Of a stretch of 64,000 nucleotides of DNA, positions 21,084 through 28,649 are shown one piece after another. The notes under the pieces were generated by a model, which searched no databases, was not told where the DNA came from, and was given only the letters and a program-made list of their open reading frames with translations. Positions within the stretch are counted from its first letter, which is position 1; each line of letters starts with the position of its first letter. Both the position numbers and the translations under genes were made by a program. Location of the stretch: NCBI GenBank assembly GCA_036406675.1, contig DASXAO010000043.1:32137-96136 (forward strand), given 5' to 3'. The DNA is from SCGC-AG-212-J23 sp036406675. Lineage in GTDB: Bacteria > Pseudomonadota > Gammaproteobacteria > Burkholderiales > SG8-39.

Positions 21084-21473
21084 ATGAACACGCAGGAGCT
21101 CTACAGTCGCGGCCTCGCCGTCCGCAAGCAGATGTTCGGCGCTGAAGCGGTCGAAAAGCGCGCCAGCGCGCTGGGCGAATTCGGCGCGCCGCTGCAGAAC
21201 ATGATCAACAGCTACGCGTACGGCGACATCTGGTCGCGGCCCGGCCTCGAGCGCAAGATCCGCAGCCTGGTCGTCCTCGGCATCAACGCGGCGATCAACC
21301 GAGCCCCCGAGTTCAAGGTCCACGTCAACGGCGCGCTCAGCAACGGGTGCACCCCCGACGAGATCCGCGAGGTTTGCCTGACGGTCGCGCTGTACGCCGG
21401 CTTTCCGGCGGCGATCGACGCGCACCGCATCGCGCTCGAGACTTTCAGGGAACGAAAGATCGATGCGGCGTGA
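21084..21473 (+). CDS. Carboxymuconolactone decarboxylase family protein
   Basis: A 129-residue alpha-helical protein of the CMD/AhpD superfamily. Typical sequence is RPGLERKIRSLVVLGINAAINRAPEFKVHVNGALSNG and TPDEIREVCLTVALYAGFPAAIDA, close to gamma-carboxymuconolactone decarboxylases of aromatic degradation. No redox CxxC pair is present, so it is more like the decarboxylase than the peroxidase branch. ATG at 21084 has AGGAGAG just upstream. No other beta-ketoadipate pathway gene is nearby, so its substrate is open. Its end overlaps the next gene by 11 nt. Confidence 0.88.
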   Translation: MNTQELYSRGLAVRKQMFGAEAVEKRASALGEFGAPLQNMINSYAYGDIWSRPGLERKIRSLVVLGINAAINRAPEFKVHVNGALSNGCTPDEIREVCLTVALYAGFPAAIDAHRIALETFRERKIDAA

Positions 21474-22047
21474 AGCCGCGTTCCTCGCGTCGGCTTTTCT
21501 TGTGGCACTGACAGGCTGCGCATCGACCAAGGTCGAGACGACCGGCAAAGCGCTGCAAAAGCCGTTGTGCAAGAGCGATGGAAGTAGAGTCGCGGCGCTG
21601 GTGTACTGGGGTCCGCAGTGGCGTCCCGACCAGAAAGAGCCGGAGCGGCGGGAAGTGGCGGCGCTGCGCGGCATCGAAAGCTTCATTGCCAATTCAGAAT
21701 GCCTTGCCAGGGTCGACGTGCGACGCCTGCCGGGCGGGAGCACGGCGGAGGTGCCTCCGGACGAGGCGCTGCTCGAGCAGGCGTCCGCGGCCGCGGCACG
21801 CGCGGACAAGGTGCTCGTGATCGTGGTCCGCGAGCTCGGGCCGGTCCTGCGCATCGGCATCCCGTGGATCGTGGAGGGCGGAACCGAGGTCGTGCTCGAA
21901 GTGCGGCTGCTCGATGTGCCGACTTCCAGTGCGCAAGCAAACGCCCGGACACACTGGTGGAACGGAGGGACCTTCGTGATCAAAGGCGTCGGCTCGCTCG
22001 ACCGCGACATGAGCGCGGCGCTGGCGGCCGCGCTCGCTCCGCGCTGA
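21463..22047 (+). CDS. Putative lipoprotein of unknown function
   Basis: A 194-residue exported protein. A short basic start and hydrophobic stretch end in a lipobox (LTGC at about residues 17-20), so it should be anchored by lipid at the cell envelope. The rest shows YWGPQWRPDQKEPERREVAALRG, an alternating beta pattern (KVLVIVVRELGPVLRIG) and no motif I can name. It overlaps the preceding gene by 11 nt and meets the next gene tail to tail with no gap. Confidence 0.75.
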   Translation: MRREAAFLASAFLVALTGCASTKVETTGKALQKPLCKSDGSRVAALVYWGPQWRPDQKEPERREVAALRGIESFIANSECLARVDVRRLPGGSTAEVPPDEALLEQASAAAARADKVLVIVVRELGPVLRIGIPWIVEGGTEVVLEVRLLDVPTSSAQANARTHWWNGGTFVIKGVGSLDRDMSAALAAALAPR

Positions 22048-22338
22048 TCAGATCGTGTCGTAGGTGCCGAAGAGCTGCAGCGTGTCGAGCGCCACCACGC
22101 TGAGGGTCGACCCGAAAACGTCGACCGAACGGCCGGCCGTCAGGTCGAAGACCGACTTGATGGTGAACCCGAACACGGTCCGCGCGATGCGGATGCGCAT
22201 CGTGCCCGGGCCGCCGTTGGCCGAGCCGTTGTTGGTGACGCGGTAGAGCCGGTTGCCGACCGAGACCGCGATGGTCTGGGTGAACCCGGCGTCGCTCGTG
22301 CCGCCGGAATTGATGAGGCGGATCAGGCCGGTCTCCAT
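22048..22338 (-). CDS. Small beta-rich hypothetical protein
   Basis: A 96-residue product (METGLIRLINSGGTSDAG at the start) with alternating hydrophobic and polar residues suggesting an all-beta fold, rich in Gly, Thr, Ser and Asn. There is no signal peptide or cysteine. ATG at 22338 has AAGGGGAAAAGC upstream, a plausible ribosome-binding site. It is antiparallel to its neighbours on both sides. Function unknown. Confidence 0.6.
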   Translation of the reverse strand: METGLIRLINSGGTSDAGFTQTIAVSVGNRLYRVTNNGSANGGPGTMRIRIARTVFGFTIKSVFDLTAGRSVDVFGSTLSVVALDTLQLFGTYDTI

Positions 22339-22388
22339 GCTTTTCCCCTTTCCATTGCCTTCGAGGTGGGCAATGATATTGAAAACGA

Positions 22389-22811
22389 ATGAAACCTCGC
22401 ATCACGCTGCTGACCCTCGGGGTCGACGACCTGGAACGCGCGGTGCGGTTCTACCGCGACGGTCTCGGATGGAAGTCCGAGGGCATCGTCGGCGCGCAGT
22501 TCGAGCACGGCGCGGTCGCGTTCTTCGAGCTCGAGTCGGGCCTGAAGCTCGCGCTCTGGCCGCGCGCCAGCCTGGCGCACGATAGCGGGCTAGAACGCGG
22601 CGGCCGAAGTGCGACCGAGTTCAGCATCGGCCACAATGTCGCCTCGAAGAAAGAGGTCGACGACGCGATGAACCGGGCGAAGCGGGCAGGGGCGGCGGTC
22701 GTGAAGCCCGCCCACGACACGTTCTGGGGCGGCTACGCCGGCTACTTCCAGGACCTGGACGGCCATCTATGGGAAGTGGCCTGGAACCCGCAATGGACGC
22801 CGCCGCAGTGA
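22389..22811 (+). CDS. VOC (glyoxalase/bleomycin-resistance) family protein
   Basis: A 140-residue vicinal oxygen chelate protein. It has the paired beta-alpha-beta-beta-beta pattern: ITLLTLGVDDLERAVRFYRDGLGW at the N-terminus, GAVAFFELESGLKLALWP, and the closing GYAGYFQDLDGHLWEVAWNP with the metal-site glutamate. Members act on small metabolites or antibiotics; the substrate here is not evident. ATG at 22389. Confidence 0.88.
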   Translation: MKPRITLLTLGVDDLERAVRFYRDGLGWKSEGIVGAQFEHGAVAFFELESGLKLALWPRASLAHDSGLERGGRSATEFSIGHNVASKKEVDDAMNRAKRAGAAVVKPAHDTFWGGYAGYFQDLDGHLWEVAWNPQWTPPQ

Positions 22812-22830
22812 CGCCATCTTTGGAGTACGC

Positions 22831-23196
22831 ATGATGCAGAAAGGGTTCGCCGAGCGCTTCGCCAGGGAATGGATCGAAGCCTGGAATGCGCATGACCTCG
22901 AGCGGGTGCTCTCGCATTACGAGGACGACTTCGAGATGTCCTCGCCGATCATTGTCACGATGATGGGGGAACCCTCCGGAAAGCTGAAAGGCAAGGCGGC
23001 CGTCGGCGCGTACTGGGCGAAGGCGCTGAAGTTGCTGCCGGAGCTGCGGTTCGAGCTTCTGGCCGTGCTCGCAGGGACGGACAGCGTGGTGGTGTACAGC
23101 CGCGGGCACCGAGGCCTTACGGCGGAAGTCCTGCACTTCGGCGAAAGCGGCAAGGTGCGGGCCGCGTTCGCGCACTACGTGGAATGGTCCGCCTAG
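22831..23196 (+). CDS. SnoaL/NTF2-like domain protein
   Basis: A 121-residue cone-shaped NTF2-like protein. The pattern FAREWIEAWNAHDLERVLSHYEDDFEMSSP is the classical SnoaL-like first helix and strand, followed by GKLKGKAAVGAYWAKALKLLPELRFELL. Such domains are cyclases, isomerases or plain binding proteins. It overlaps the next gene by 13 nt, which suggests coupled translation. Precise role unknown. Confidence 0.82.
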   Translation: MMQKGFAERFAREWIEAWNAHDLERVLSHYEDDFEMSSPIIVTMMGEPSGKLKGKAAVGAYWAKALKLLPELRFELLAVLAGTDSVVVYSRGHRGLTAEVLHFGESGKVRAAFAHYVEWSA

Positions 23197-23618
23197 TCCT
23201 GGCGCTCGCCCTGCTGCCGGTCGCGCTGGCGATCGAGTCCGGCGGCGCCTTTGCGCAGGCCGCGTCGCGTCAGCATGTCGCCGTGGTGTGCGCCTCTGCG
23301 GCAGGCGGGCCGTGGACCCAGAAGGCGCTCGGCACGCTGACGCGAACCAAGAGATCCGATAGAGAGCTCGTGTACACGTTCAAGGGCGCTGGCCAGACCT
23401 TCGAGTGGCGCTTCGTCACCAGCCCTCAGGGAAATACCACCGTGTCCGGCCCCGGGTTCCTGATGGAGCGCTTCGGCGCCGTGCCCAAGGGCGCGCCCTC
23501 GCAGCACGGGCGAAGGCGCCAGAGCGTCGAGGCGACCGGCGAGATCCGCGAATCCGCCGGGCCGGCGAGCCTGGCGCTTCTCATTCGCACGGACTGCCCC
23601 GGCGGCCCGGCGCGCTAG
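23184..23618 (+). CDS. Small secreted hypothetical protein
   Basis: A 144-residue product with an N-terminal signal peptide (VRLVLALALLPVALAIESGGAFAQA). The mature part has two cysteines (VVCASAAGG near its start and RTDCPGG near its end) that could form a disulfide, and a YTFKGAGQTFEWRF stretch. No family recognised. It starts inside the end of the NTF2-like gene. Confidence 0.65.
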   Translation: MVRLVLALALLPVALAIESGGAFAQAASRQHVAVVCASAAGGPWTQKALGTLTRTKRSDRELVYTFKGAGQTFEWRFVTSPQGNTTVSGPGFLMERFGAVPKGAPSQHGRRRQSVEATGEIRESAGPASLALLIRTDCPGGPAR

Positions 23619-23652
23619 GCAACGATCAACCATCACGCGGGAGGAAGAAGAA

Positions 23653-24174
23653 ATGGCACTGGATTTCAGCATCGTCACCGACGTGCGGCAGCGCTTTGGG
23701 GACTACGCGCGCGGCGAGAAGGAATCGGCGCCCGAAGCCGATACGCCCATCGGCCTGGAAAGGTCGTTCGCCTTCAGGTGTCCGTCGGTCGACCGCAGGC
23801 AGTTCGCGATCCTGCTCTTCCAGACGCTGGGCGTGGCGCTGCGGCAGGGCCTCGAGATCAACGGCCAGACCATTTTCGGCGGCATCGCGCCGAGCGTCGA
23901 TCCCGCTGCCCGGATCCTCGGGCCACGGTCCCCGTCGGCCGACGATCTCACTACGCTCGCGACCTGGAACGGCAACGTCATGCTCATCCACCCGGGCGTG
24001 CTGCAGGAGAGCAACATCCTGCGCATTCGTGCCGCCGACGCCACGGCGGCGAATATCGACGACTTTCTGGTCGACAACGTGGTGGTCGTGTTCAAGACCG
24101 CCCAGCAGGTGGGCGGATCGCGCGGAGGTACGGCCAAGGCCGGGAAAAAACGCGCGAAGAAGCGAAAAAAATAG
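23653..24174 (+). CDS. Hypothetical protein with a lysine/arginine-rich tail
   Basis: A 173-residue cytoplasmic protein. Residues 1-155 look globular (FSIVTDVRQRFGDYARGE, RQFAILLFQTLGVALRQG, LTTLATWNGNVMLIHPG). The last 20 residues are extremely basic (AKAGKKRAKKRKK), a kind of tail often found on nucleic-acid-binding or histone-like proteins. ATG at 23653 follows GGGAGGAAG. I do not recognise the family. The stop codon overlaps the start of the next gene (TAGTG). Confidence 0.7.
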   Translation: MALDFSIVTDVRQRFGDYARGEKESAPEADTPIGLERSFAFRCPSVDRRQFAILLFQTLGVALRQGLEINGQTIFGGIAPSVDPAARILGPRSPSADDLTTLATWNGNVMLIHPGVLQESNILRIRAADATAANIDDFLVDNVVVVFKTAQQVGGSRGGTAKAGKKRAKKRKK

Positions 24175-24872
24175 TGGCGGGGCGCTGCGTCTTCGTCACC
24201 GGCGCGACCGGTTACATGGGCCTCGCCTTGATCCCGGTCCTGCTCCGGCGCGGCCACCGCGTGCGCGCGTTGTCGCGCCCGGAGAGCGCGCGGCGCGTGC
24301 CTGCCGGCGCCGAGGCGGTGCTGGGAGACGCGCTCGCGGCCGAGACCTTCGCGCGCGCGGTATTCCCCGCGGATACGCTCGTCCACCTCGTCGGCACGCC
24401 GCATCCGGGGCCGGGCAAGGTGGCGAGCTTCCGGGCGGTGGATCTGCCTTCCGTCGGTGCGGCGCTCGGTGCCGCGCGCGTCGCGCAGGTCCTGCACTTC
24501 GTCTACGTGAGCGTCGCGCAGCCCGCCCCGGTGATGCGAGCCTATATCGCCGTTCGCCAGGAAGGCGAGGCGCGCATCCGCGAAAGCGGCATCGCGGCGA
24601 CGATCCTGCGCCCGTGGTACGTCCTCGGGCCGGGGCACCGCTGGCCGCAGGTCCTCGCTCCCTTCTATGCGCTGGCCGAGCGCGTGCCGCCGCTCCGCGA
24701 CACCGCGGTGCGCCTCGGGTTGGTCACGATCGAGCAGATGGTGAGCGCGCTCGTCGGCAGCATTGAAAGCGGACCGAACGGCGTGCGCATCCTCGACGTG
24801 CCGGCGATCCGCGCCGCCCCGGCGGCTGATCTATACTCGGACAACCAAGCGAGGGCTCAATGGAAGCGGTGA
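24174..24872 (+). CDS. NAD(P)-binding atypical SDR / NmrA-like epimerase family protein
   Basis: A 232-residue Rossmann protein. The GxxGxxG nucleotide motif is VFVTGATGYMGLALIPVLLRRGHRVRAL near residues 5-30; VHLVGTPHPGPGK and HFVYVSV follow, and ILRPWYVLGPGHRW matches the extended/atypical SDR pattern. No YxxxK catalytic pair is obvious, so it may bind rather than reduce. The GTG start at 24174 overlaps the previous stop by one base. Related proteins are annotated as complex I assembly-like or sugar epimerases. Confidence 0.82.
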   Translation: MAGRCVFVTGATGYMGLALIPVLLRRGHRVRALSRPESARRVPAGAEAVLGDALAAETFARAVFPADTLVHLVGTPHPGPGKVASFRAVDLPSVGAALGAARVAQVLHFVYVSVAQPAPVMRAYIAVRQEGEARIRESGIAATILRPWYVLGPGHRWPQVLAPFYALAERVPPLRDTAVRLGLVTIEQMVSALVGSIESGPNGVRILDVPAIRAAPAADLYSDNQARAQWKR

Positions 24873-25204
24873 AGGACGCCAGTCATCTCTACGAGGTCGA
24901 GCGCAGGGCATTCCATGCGCAGCGGCCTGGATTCCGCATCAACGAGCTGCAGCTCTCGAAGACCCAGAAGGTGCCCTGGCACTACCACAGCAACGTGCAG
25001 GACACGTTCTACGTGCTGCAGGGCTCGATCCGCATCTTCATGCAGGATCCGAAGGAGAACGTGACGCTCGCGCCGGGCGAGACCTATTCGGTGCCGCCGC
25101 GCCGGCCGCACCTCGTCACCAACGCCGGCGAAGGCTCGGCCACCTTCCTCGTCCTCCAGGGCCTCGGCGAGTACGACTTCGTTCCACTGCTTGGCGAACG
25201 CTGA
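24860..25204 (+). CDS. Cupin-domain protein
   Basis: A 114-residue single cupin. Motif 1 is VPWHYHSNVQDTFYVLQGSIRIF with two histidines and a downstream acid-type position, and motif 2 is PGETYSVPPRRPHLVTNAG with a third histidine, enough for a metal site. It may be a small dioxygenase, isomerase or sensor. The ATG at 24860 lies inside the end of the previous gene (13-nt overlap). Confidence 0.87.
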   Translation: MEAVKDASHLYEVERRAFHAQRPGFRINELQLSKTQKVPWHYHSNVQDTFYVLQGSIRIFMQDPKENVTLAPGETYSVPPRRPHLVTNAGEGSATFLVLQGLGEYDFVPLLGER

Positions 25205-25661
25205 GCCGAGGTTCCGGCGCGCGGTGCGCGACGATCTGCCCGACATCGTGCGGATGCTCGCGGACGACATGCTCGGAGCGCAGCGCGAGGAGTACGCCTC
25301 GCCGCTTCCCCGGTCCTACTACCAGGCGTTCGAGGCGATCGACCGCGATCCGAACCACGAGCTCATCGTGGGCGAGCTCGACGGGCGCGTGGTCGCCGTG
25401 GCGCAGCTCAGCTGCATCCCCAACCTGAGCCGCCGCGGCAGCCCGCGCGCGGTCATCGAGGGCGTGCGCGTAGACTCGTCGCTGCGTTCCGGCGGCATCG
25501 GCCGCAGGCTGGTCGAACGGGCGATCGGCCGCGCCCGCGAGAAGGGCTGCCGCCTGGTGCAGCTCACCTCCGACAAGCGGCGCCGCGACGCCATCCGCTT
25601 CTATGAATCGCTCGGCTTCGTGGCCTCGCACGAGGGCATGCAGCTCGAGCTGGCGCCCTAG
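25191..25661 (+). CDS. GNAT-family N-acetyltransferase
   Basis: A 156-residue acetyltransferase. The CoA-binding motif A is VIEGVRVDSSLRSGGIGRRLVERA (R-x-x-G-I-G-R) and motif B is DAIRFYESLGF near the C-terminus. The acceptor is unknown. A TTG at 25191 within the end of the cupin gene gives the conserved N-terminus (PRFRRAVRDDLPDIVRML). Confidence 0.88.
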   Translation: MANAEPRFRRAVRDDLPDIVRMLADDMLGAQREEYASPLPRSYYQAFEAIDRDPNHELIVGELDGRVVAVAQLSCIPNLSRRGSPRAVIEGVRVDSSLRSGGIGRRLVERAIGRAREKGCRLVQLTSDKRRRDAIRFYESLGFVASHEGMQLELAP

Positions 25662-25669
25662 GACAAGGC

Positions 25670-26305
25670 ATGCGATCCCTCAAGCACCTCTTCGACGCCA
25701 ACCGCGCCTGGTCGCAGGCGATCCGGCTGCAGGACCCGGAATTCTTCAGCAAGCTCTCGCGCCAGCAGTTTCCCGAGTACCTCTGGATCGGCTGCTCCGA
25801 CAGCCGCGTGCCGGCGAACCAGATCGTGGGTCTCCTGCCCGGGGAGCTCTTCGTCCACCGCAACATCGCCAACCTGGTGGTGCACACCGACCTCAACTGC
25901 CTGTCGGTGATGCAGTTCGCGGTCGACATCCTCAAGGTGCGCCACATCATCGTGTGCGGGCACTACGGCTGCAGCGGCGTGCAGGCTGCGTTCGCCCGCG
26001 ACCGCCTGGGCCTCAGCGACAACTGGCTGCGCCACGTGCAGGACGTGCGGATGAAGCACGAGGCGGCGCTCGCTCGCGCGCCCAACGCCGCGGAGCGGCT
26101 GTGCGAGCTGAACGTGATCGAGCAGGTGGCGAACGTGTGCCACACGAGCATCGCGCGCGACGCCTGGGAGCGGGGCCAGCCGCTCGCGGTGCACGGCTGG
26201 GTCTACGGGATCAACGACGGCCTTCTGAAGGACCTCGACGTCACGGTGAACGGCTTCGCCGAGGCCGGGGACGTTTACCGCGCCGCGCTTCGGCAACTTC
26301 CCTAA
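25670..26305 (+). CDS. can: Beta-class carbonic anhydrase
   Basis: Interconverts CO2 and bicarbonate in the cytoplasm, here plausibly supplying bicarbonate or pH control. The 211 residues contain the zinc ligands C42, H98 and C101 with the D44-R46 dyad (IGCSDSRVPANQ; CGHYGCSGV), LFVHRNIANLV and a C-terminal PLAVHGWVYGINDGLLKDL. ATG at 25670, eight nt after the preceding stop. Its stop overlaps the stop of the convergent deacetylase gene. Confidence 0.95.
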   Translation: MRSLKHLFDANRAWSQAIRLQDPEFFSKLSRQQFPEYLWIGCSDSRVPANQIVGLLPGELFVHRNIANLVVHTDLNCLSVMQFAVDILKVRHIIVCGHYGCSGVQAAFARDRLGLSDNWLRHVQDVRMKHEAALARAPNAAERLCELNVIEQVANVCHTSIARDAWERGQPLAVHGWVYGINDGLLKDLDVTVNGFAEAGDVYRAALRQLP

Positions 26306-27294
26306 CCGAAAAAGCCGGTGTCGTCGGTGGGGGTCTCGCTAACCCACTTGGCGATCGCGCCCGGGGTGGTGAACCAGACGCGCTTTTCCTTCACGATGTG
26401 CTGCAGCGCGCGGCGCAGGTGCCGCAGCCGGTGCGGCTGGCCGACGATGTAGGGATGCAGCGCGATGCCCATGACGAGCGGCTGGGTGCGCGACTGCTCG
26501 AGCATCTCCTCGAAATTGTCCACGACGAGGTCGGCGAAGGCGCTCGCCGACATCTGCCGGTGGATGATCGCGGGGATGTCGTTCAGCTCCTGCGGGTAGG
26601 GAATCGCCCAGATCTTCCCGCCGCGGGTCTTCATCTCCACCGGCTGGTCGTCGTGGCACCAGTTCAAGCTGTAGGAGTAGCCGGTCTCGTGCAGGAGGTC
26701 CGGGGTGACGAAGCTCTCCGAGATCCAGGGGCTGAGCCAGCCGTGCACCTGGAGCTTGGACTCCTTCTGGATGCGCTCGCGGCAGTAGTTGAGCAGCGCC
26801 TTCTCCAGCATCTCGGTCATCTCGCCCTGGCGCTCGGAGTTGGTGTGGCCGTGGCCGATGAGCTCGTCGCCGCGCTTCACGCAGGCCTCGATCACCTCGG
26901 GACAGTAGTCGTAGAGCGCCGTGTTGATGATCGCGCCGACCCGGATGCCGAGCTGGCCGAAGAGATCGAGGCAGCGCCAGACCCCGACGCGGTTGCCGTA
27001 GTCCCGCCACGAATAGTTGAGCACGTCGGGCTCGTGGCTCTTCGGCCCGATGCAGGCCCCGAGGCCGGCGCCGAAGGCGAAGTGCTCGACGTTGAAGCCG
27101 ACGTACACCGCCAGCCGGCGGCTTTTCGGCCAGGCATAGTCGGGCCGCCGCGTGATCGCGGAGTAGGGGTAGCGCCCGTGGAACCTGAGCGGATGCACCG
27201 GGTCGGTGAGGGGGTTCTCCGGGGCGCACCGCAACGATACAGGCGAAATGTCCGCCCGGAGGACACTGTGGCTGCGAAGACGCAAGCCTAACAT
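26302..27294 (-). CDS. Polysaccharide deacetylase family protein, allantoinase-like (PuuE type)
   Basis: A 330-residue NodB-fold hydrolase. Features are YSWRDYGNRVGVWRCLDLF, GIRVGAIINTALYDYCPEVI, GDELIGHGHTNSERQGEM and HGWLSPWISES, the pattern of PuuE-like metal-independent or metal amidohydrolases acting on allantoin or similar. The true start may lie downstream of ATG 27294, because the first 30 residues are not obviously conserved. Orientation is opposite to both flanking genes. Confidence 0.85.
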   Translation of the reverse strand: MLGLRLRSHSVLRADISPVSLRCAPENPLTDPVHPLRFHGRYPYSAITRRPDYAWPKSRRLAVYVGFNVEHFAFGAGLGACIGPKSHEPDVLNYSWRDYGNRVGVWRCLDLFGQLGIRVGAIINTALYDYCPEVIEACVKRGDELIGHGHTNSERQGEMTEMLEKALLNYCRERIQKESKLQVHGWLSPWISESFVTPDLLHETGYSYSLNWCHDDQPVEMKTRGGKIWAIPYPQELNDIPAIIHRQMSASAFADLVVDNFEEMLEQSRTQPLVMGIALHPYIVGQPHRLRHLRRALQHIVKEKRVWFTTPGAIAKWVSETPTDDTGFFG

Positions 27295-27337
27295 GGCATG
27301 CGTCCTGCTAAGCTAGCGCCATCTTGGGAGGGTCAAA

Positions 27338-28504
27338 ATGATTCGATCGCTGTCGGGACTGCTGTTTGCGCTGTCGCTCGCTGCTGCCGCGCCCGCCTGG
27401 GCGCAGCAAACCATCAAGATCGGCCTCGTCACCGCGCTCTCCGGCCAGTCCGCGCGCGCCGGCGAAGCCATCACGCGCGGCCTGCAGGTCGCGATCGACG
27501 AGATCAACGCCAAGGGCGGCCTGCTCGGCAAGAAGCTCGAGCTGGTGCGGCGCGACGACGAGTCGATCCCCGCCAAGGGCGTGATCGCGGCGCGCGAGCT
27601 CTACTTCAAGGAGAAGGTCGCCGTGCTGATCGGCGGCCTCGACTCGCCGGTGGCGCTCGCCATCGTGCCGATCGCGAACGAGAACAAGCTGCCGTTCATG
27701 GATCCGTGGGCCGCCGGCACGCCGATCACCAAGAACGGCGCGAAGGACAACTACGTGTTCCGCGTCTCCGCGGTCGACGAGCTGGTCGACAAGGCGATGC
27801 TGCAGTACGCGCAGAAGAACCACGGCGCCAAGAAGCCGGGGATGATCCTCGTCAACAATCCCTGGGGCGAATCGAACGAGAAGGGCCTGACGGCCGCGCT
27901 CGCCGAGAAGAAGATGAAGGCCGCGGGCATCGAGAAGTTCGAGGGCAACGACGTCGACGTGGTGCCGCAGCTCTCGCGGCTCAAGTCCGCCGGCACCGAC
28001 GTCCTGTTCCTCGTCGGCAACGTCGGCCCGTCGTCGCAGGTGGTGAAGTCGCTCGACCGCATGGGCTGGATGCCGCCCATCGTGTCGCACTGGGGCCCGG
28101 CCGGCGGCCGCTTCACCGAGCTCGCCGGTCCGAGCGCGAAGAACGTGCACTTCGTGCAGACCTACAGCTTCTTCGGCAACCAGTCGCCCGTCGGCCAGAA
28201 GGTGCTGAAGGCGCTGATGGCCAAGTACCCGGACATCAAGGGCGCCGGCGACGTCACGCCCGCCGTCGGCGTGGCGAACGCCTACGACGCCATGATGCTG
28301 AGCGCGCTCGCCATCCAGAACGCCGGCTCGACCGACGGCAAGAAGGTGCGCGACGGCTACTACAAGATCGGAAAATACGAGGGACTCATCAAGACCTACA
28401 ACAAGCCCTTCACGCCCGAGAACCACGACGCGCTCACCGAGAACGACTACGTCTGGGCGCAGTTCATCGATAATCAGATCCTGCCGGTGGGGATGCACAA
28501 GTAA
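27338..28504 (+). CDS. livK: Branched-chain amino-acid-type ABC transporter substrate-binding protein
   Basis: Periplasmic binding protein of a HAAT-family ABC importer. The 388 residues start with a signal peptide ending AWA-Q at about residue 22. The mature protein shows IKIGLVTALSGQSARAGEAITRG, DEINAKGGLLGKKLELVRRDD and VAVLIGGLDSPVALAI. It is followed by a clear terminator and a palindrome before livH, so the binding protein may be transcribed in excess of the membrane parts. Ligand may be an amino acid or an aromatic or amide compound. Confidence 0.93.
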   Translation: MIRSLSGLLFALSLAAAAPAWAQQTIKIGLVTALSGQSARAGEAITRGLQVAIDEINAKGGLLGKKLELVRRDDESIPAKGVIAARELYFKEKVAVLIGGLDSPVALAIVPIANENKLPFMDPWAAGTPITKNGAKDNYVFRVSAVDELVDKAMLQYAQKNHGAKKPGMILVNNPWGESNEKGLTAALAEKKMKAAGIEKFEGNDVDVVPQLSRLKSAGTDVLFLVGNVGPSSQVVKSLDRMGWMPPIVSHWGPAGGRFTELAGPSAKNVHFVQTYSFFGNQSPVGQKVLKALMAKYPDIKGAGDVTPAVGVANAYDAMMLSALAIQNAGSTDGKKVRDGYYKIGKYEGLIKTYNKPFTPENHDALTENDYVWAQFIDNQILPVGMHK

Positions 28505-28526
28505 CCGGGAGGACTGGAAACAGACC

Positions 28527-28553
28527 AACGGCCGCCCAGCGCGGCCGTTTTTG
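28527..28553 (+). terminator. Rho-independent terminator after livK
   Basis: AACGGCCGC and GCGGCCGTT form a perfect 9-bp stem with a 5-nt loop, followed by a run of five T. It ends 17 nt before the palindrome and would reduce read-through from livK into livH. Confidence 0.85.
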
Positions 28554-28569
28554 TTCCAATGACCCAAGA

Positions 28570-28646
28570 CAGGGACAGACCACGTTTTTCTTTGCGGCAA
28601 ACAGCCTTGTTCTCGATAGGATGAAGAAAAACGTGGTCTGTCCCTG
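28570..28646. repeat. Perfect 23-bp REP-like inverted repeat (copy A)
   Basis: Arms at 28570-28592 and 28624-28646 are exact inverse complements (CAGGGACAGACCACG plus TTTTTCTT), separated by 31 nt. The right arm ends three nt before the livH ATG, leaving no visible ribosome-binding site for livH. Related copies are at 2415-2437 and 32806-32853. The form resembles REP palindromes mobilised by REP-associated tyrosine transposases, but no such gene is in the window. Confidence 0.85.
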
Positions 28647-28649
28647 ATT

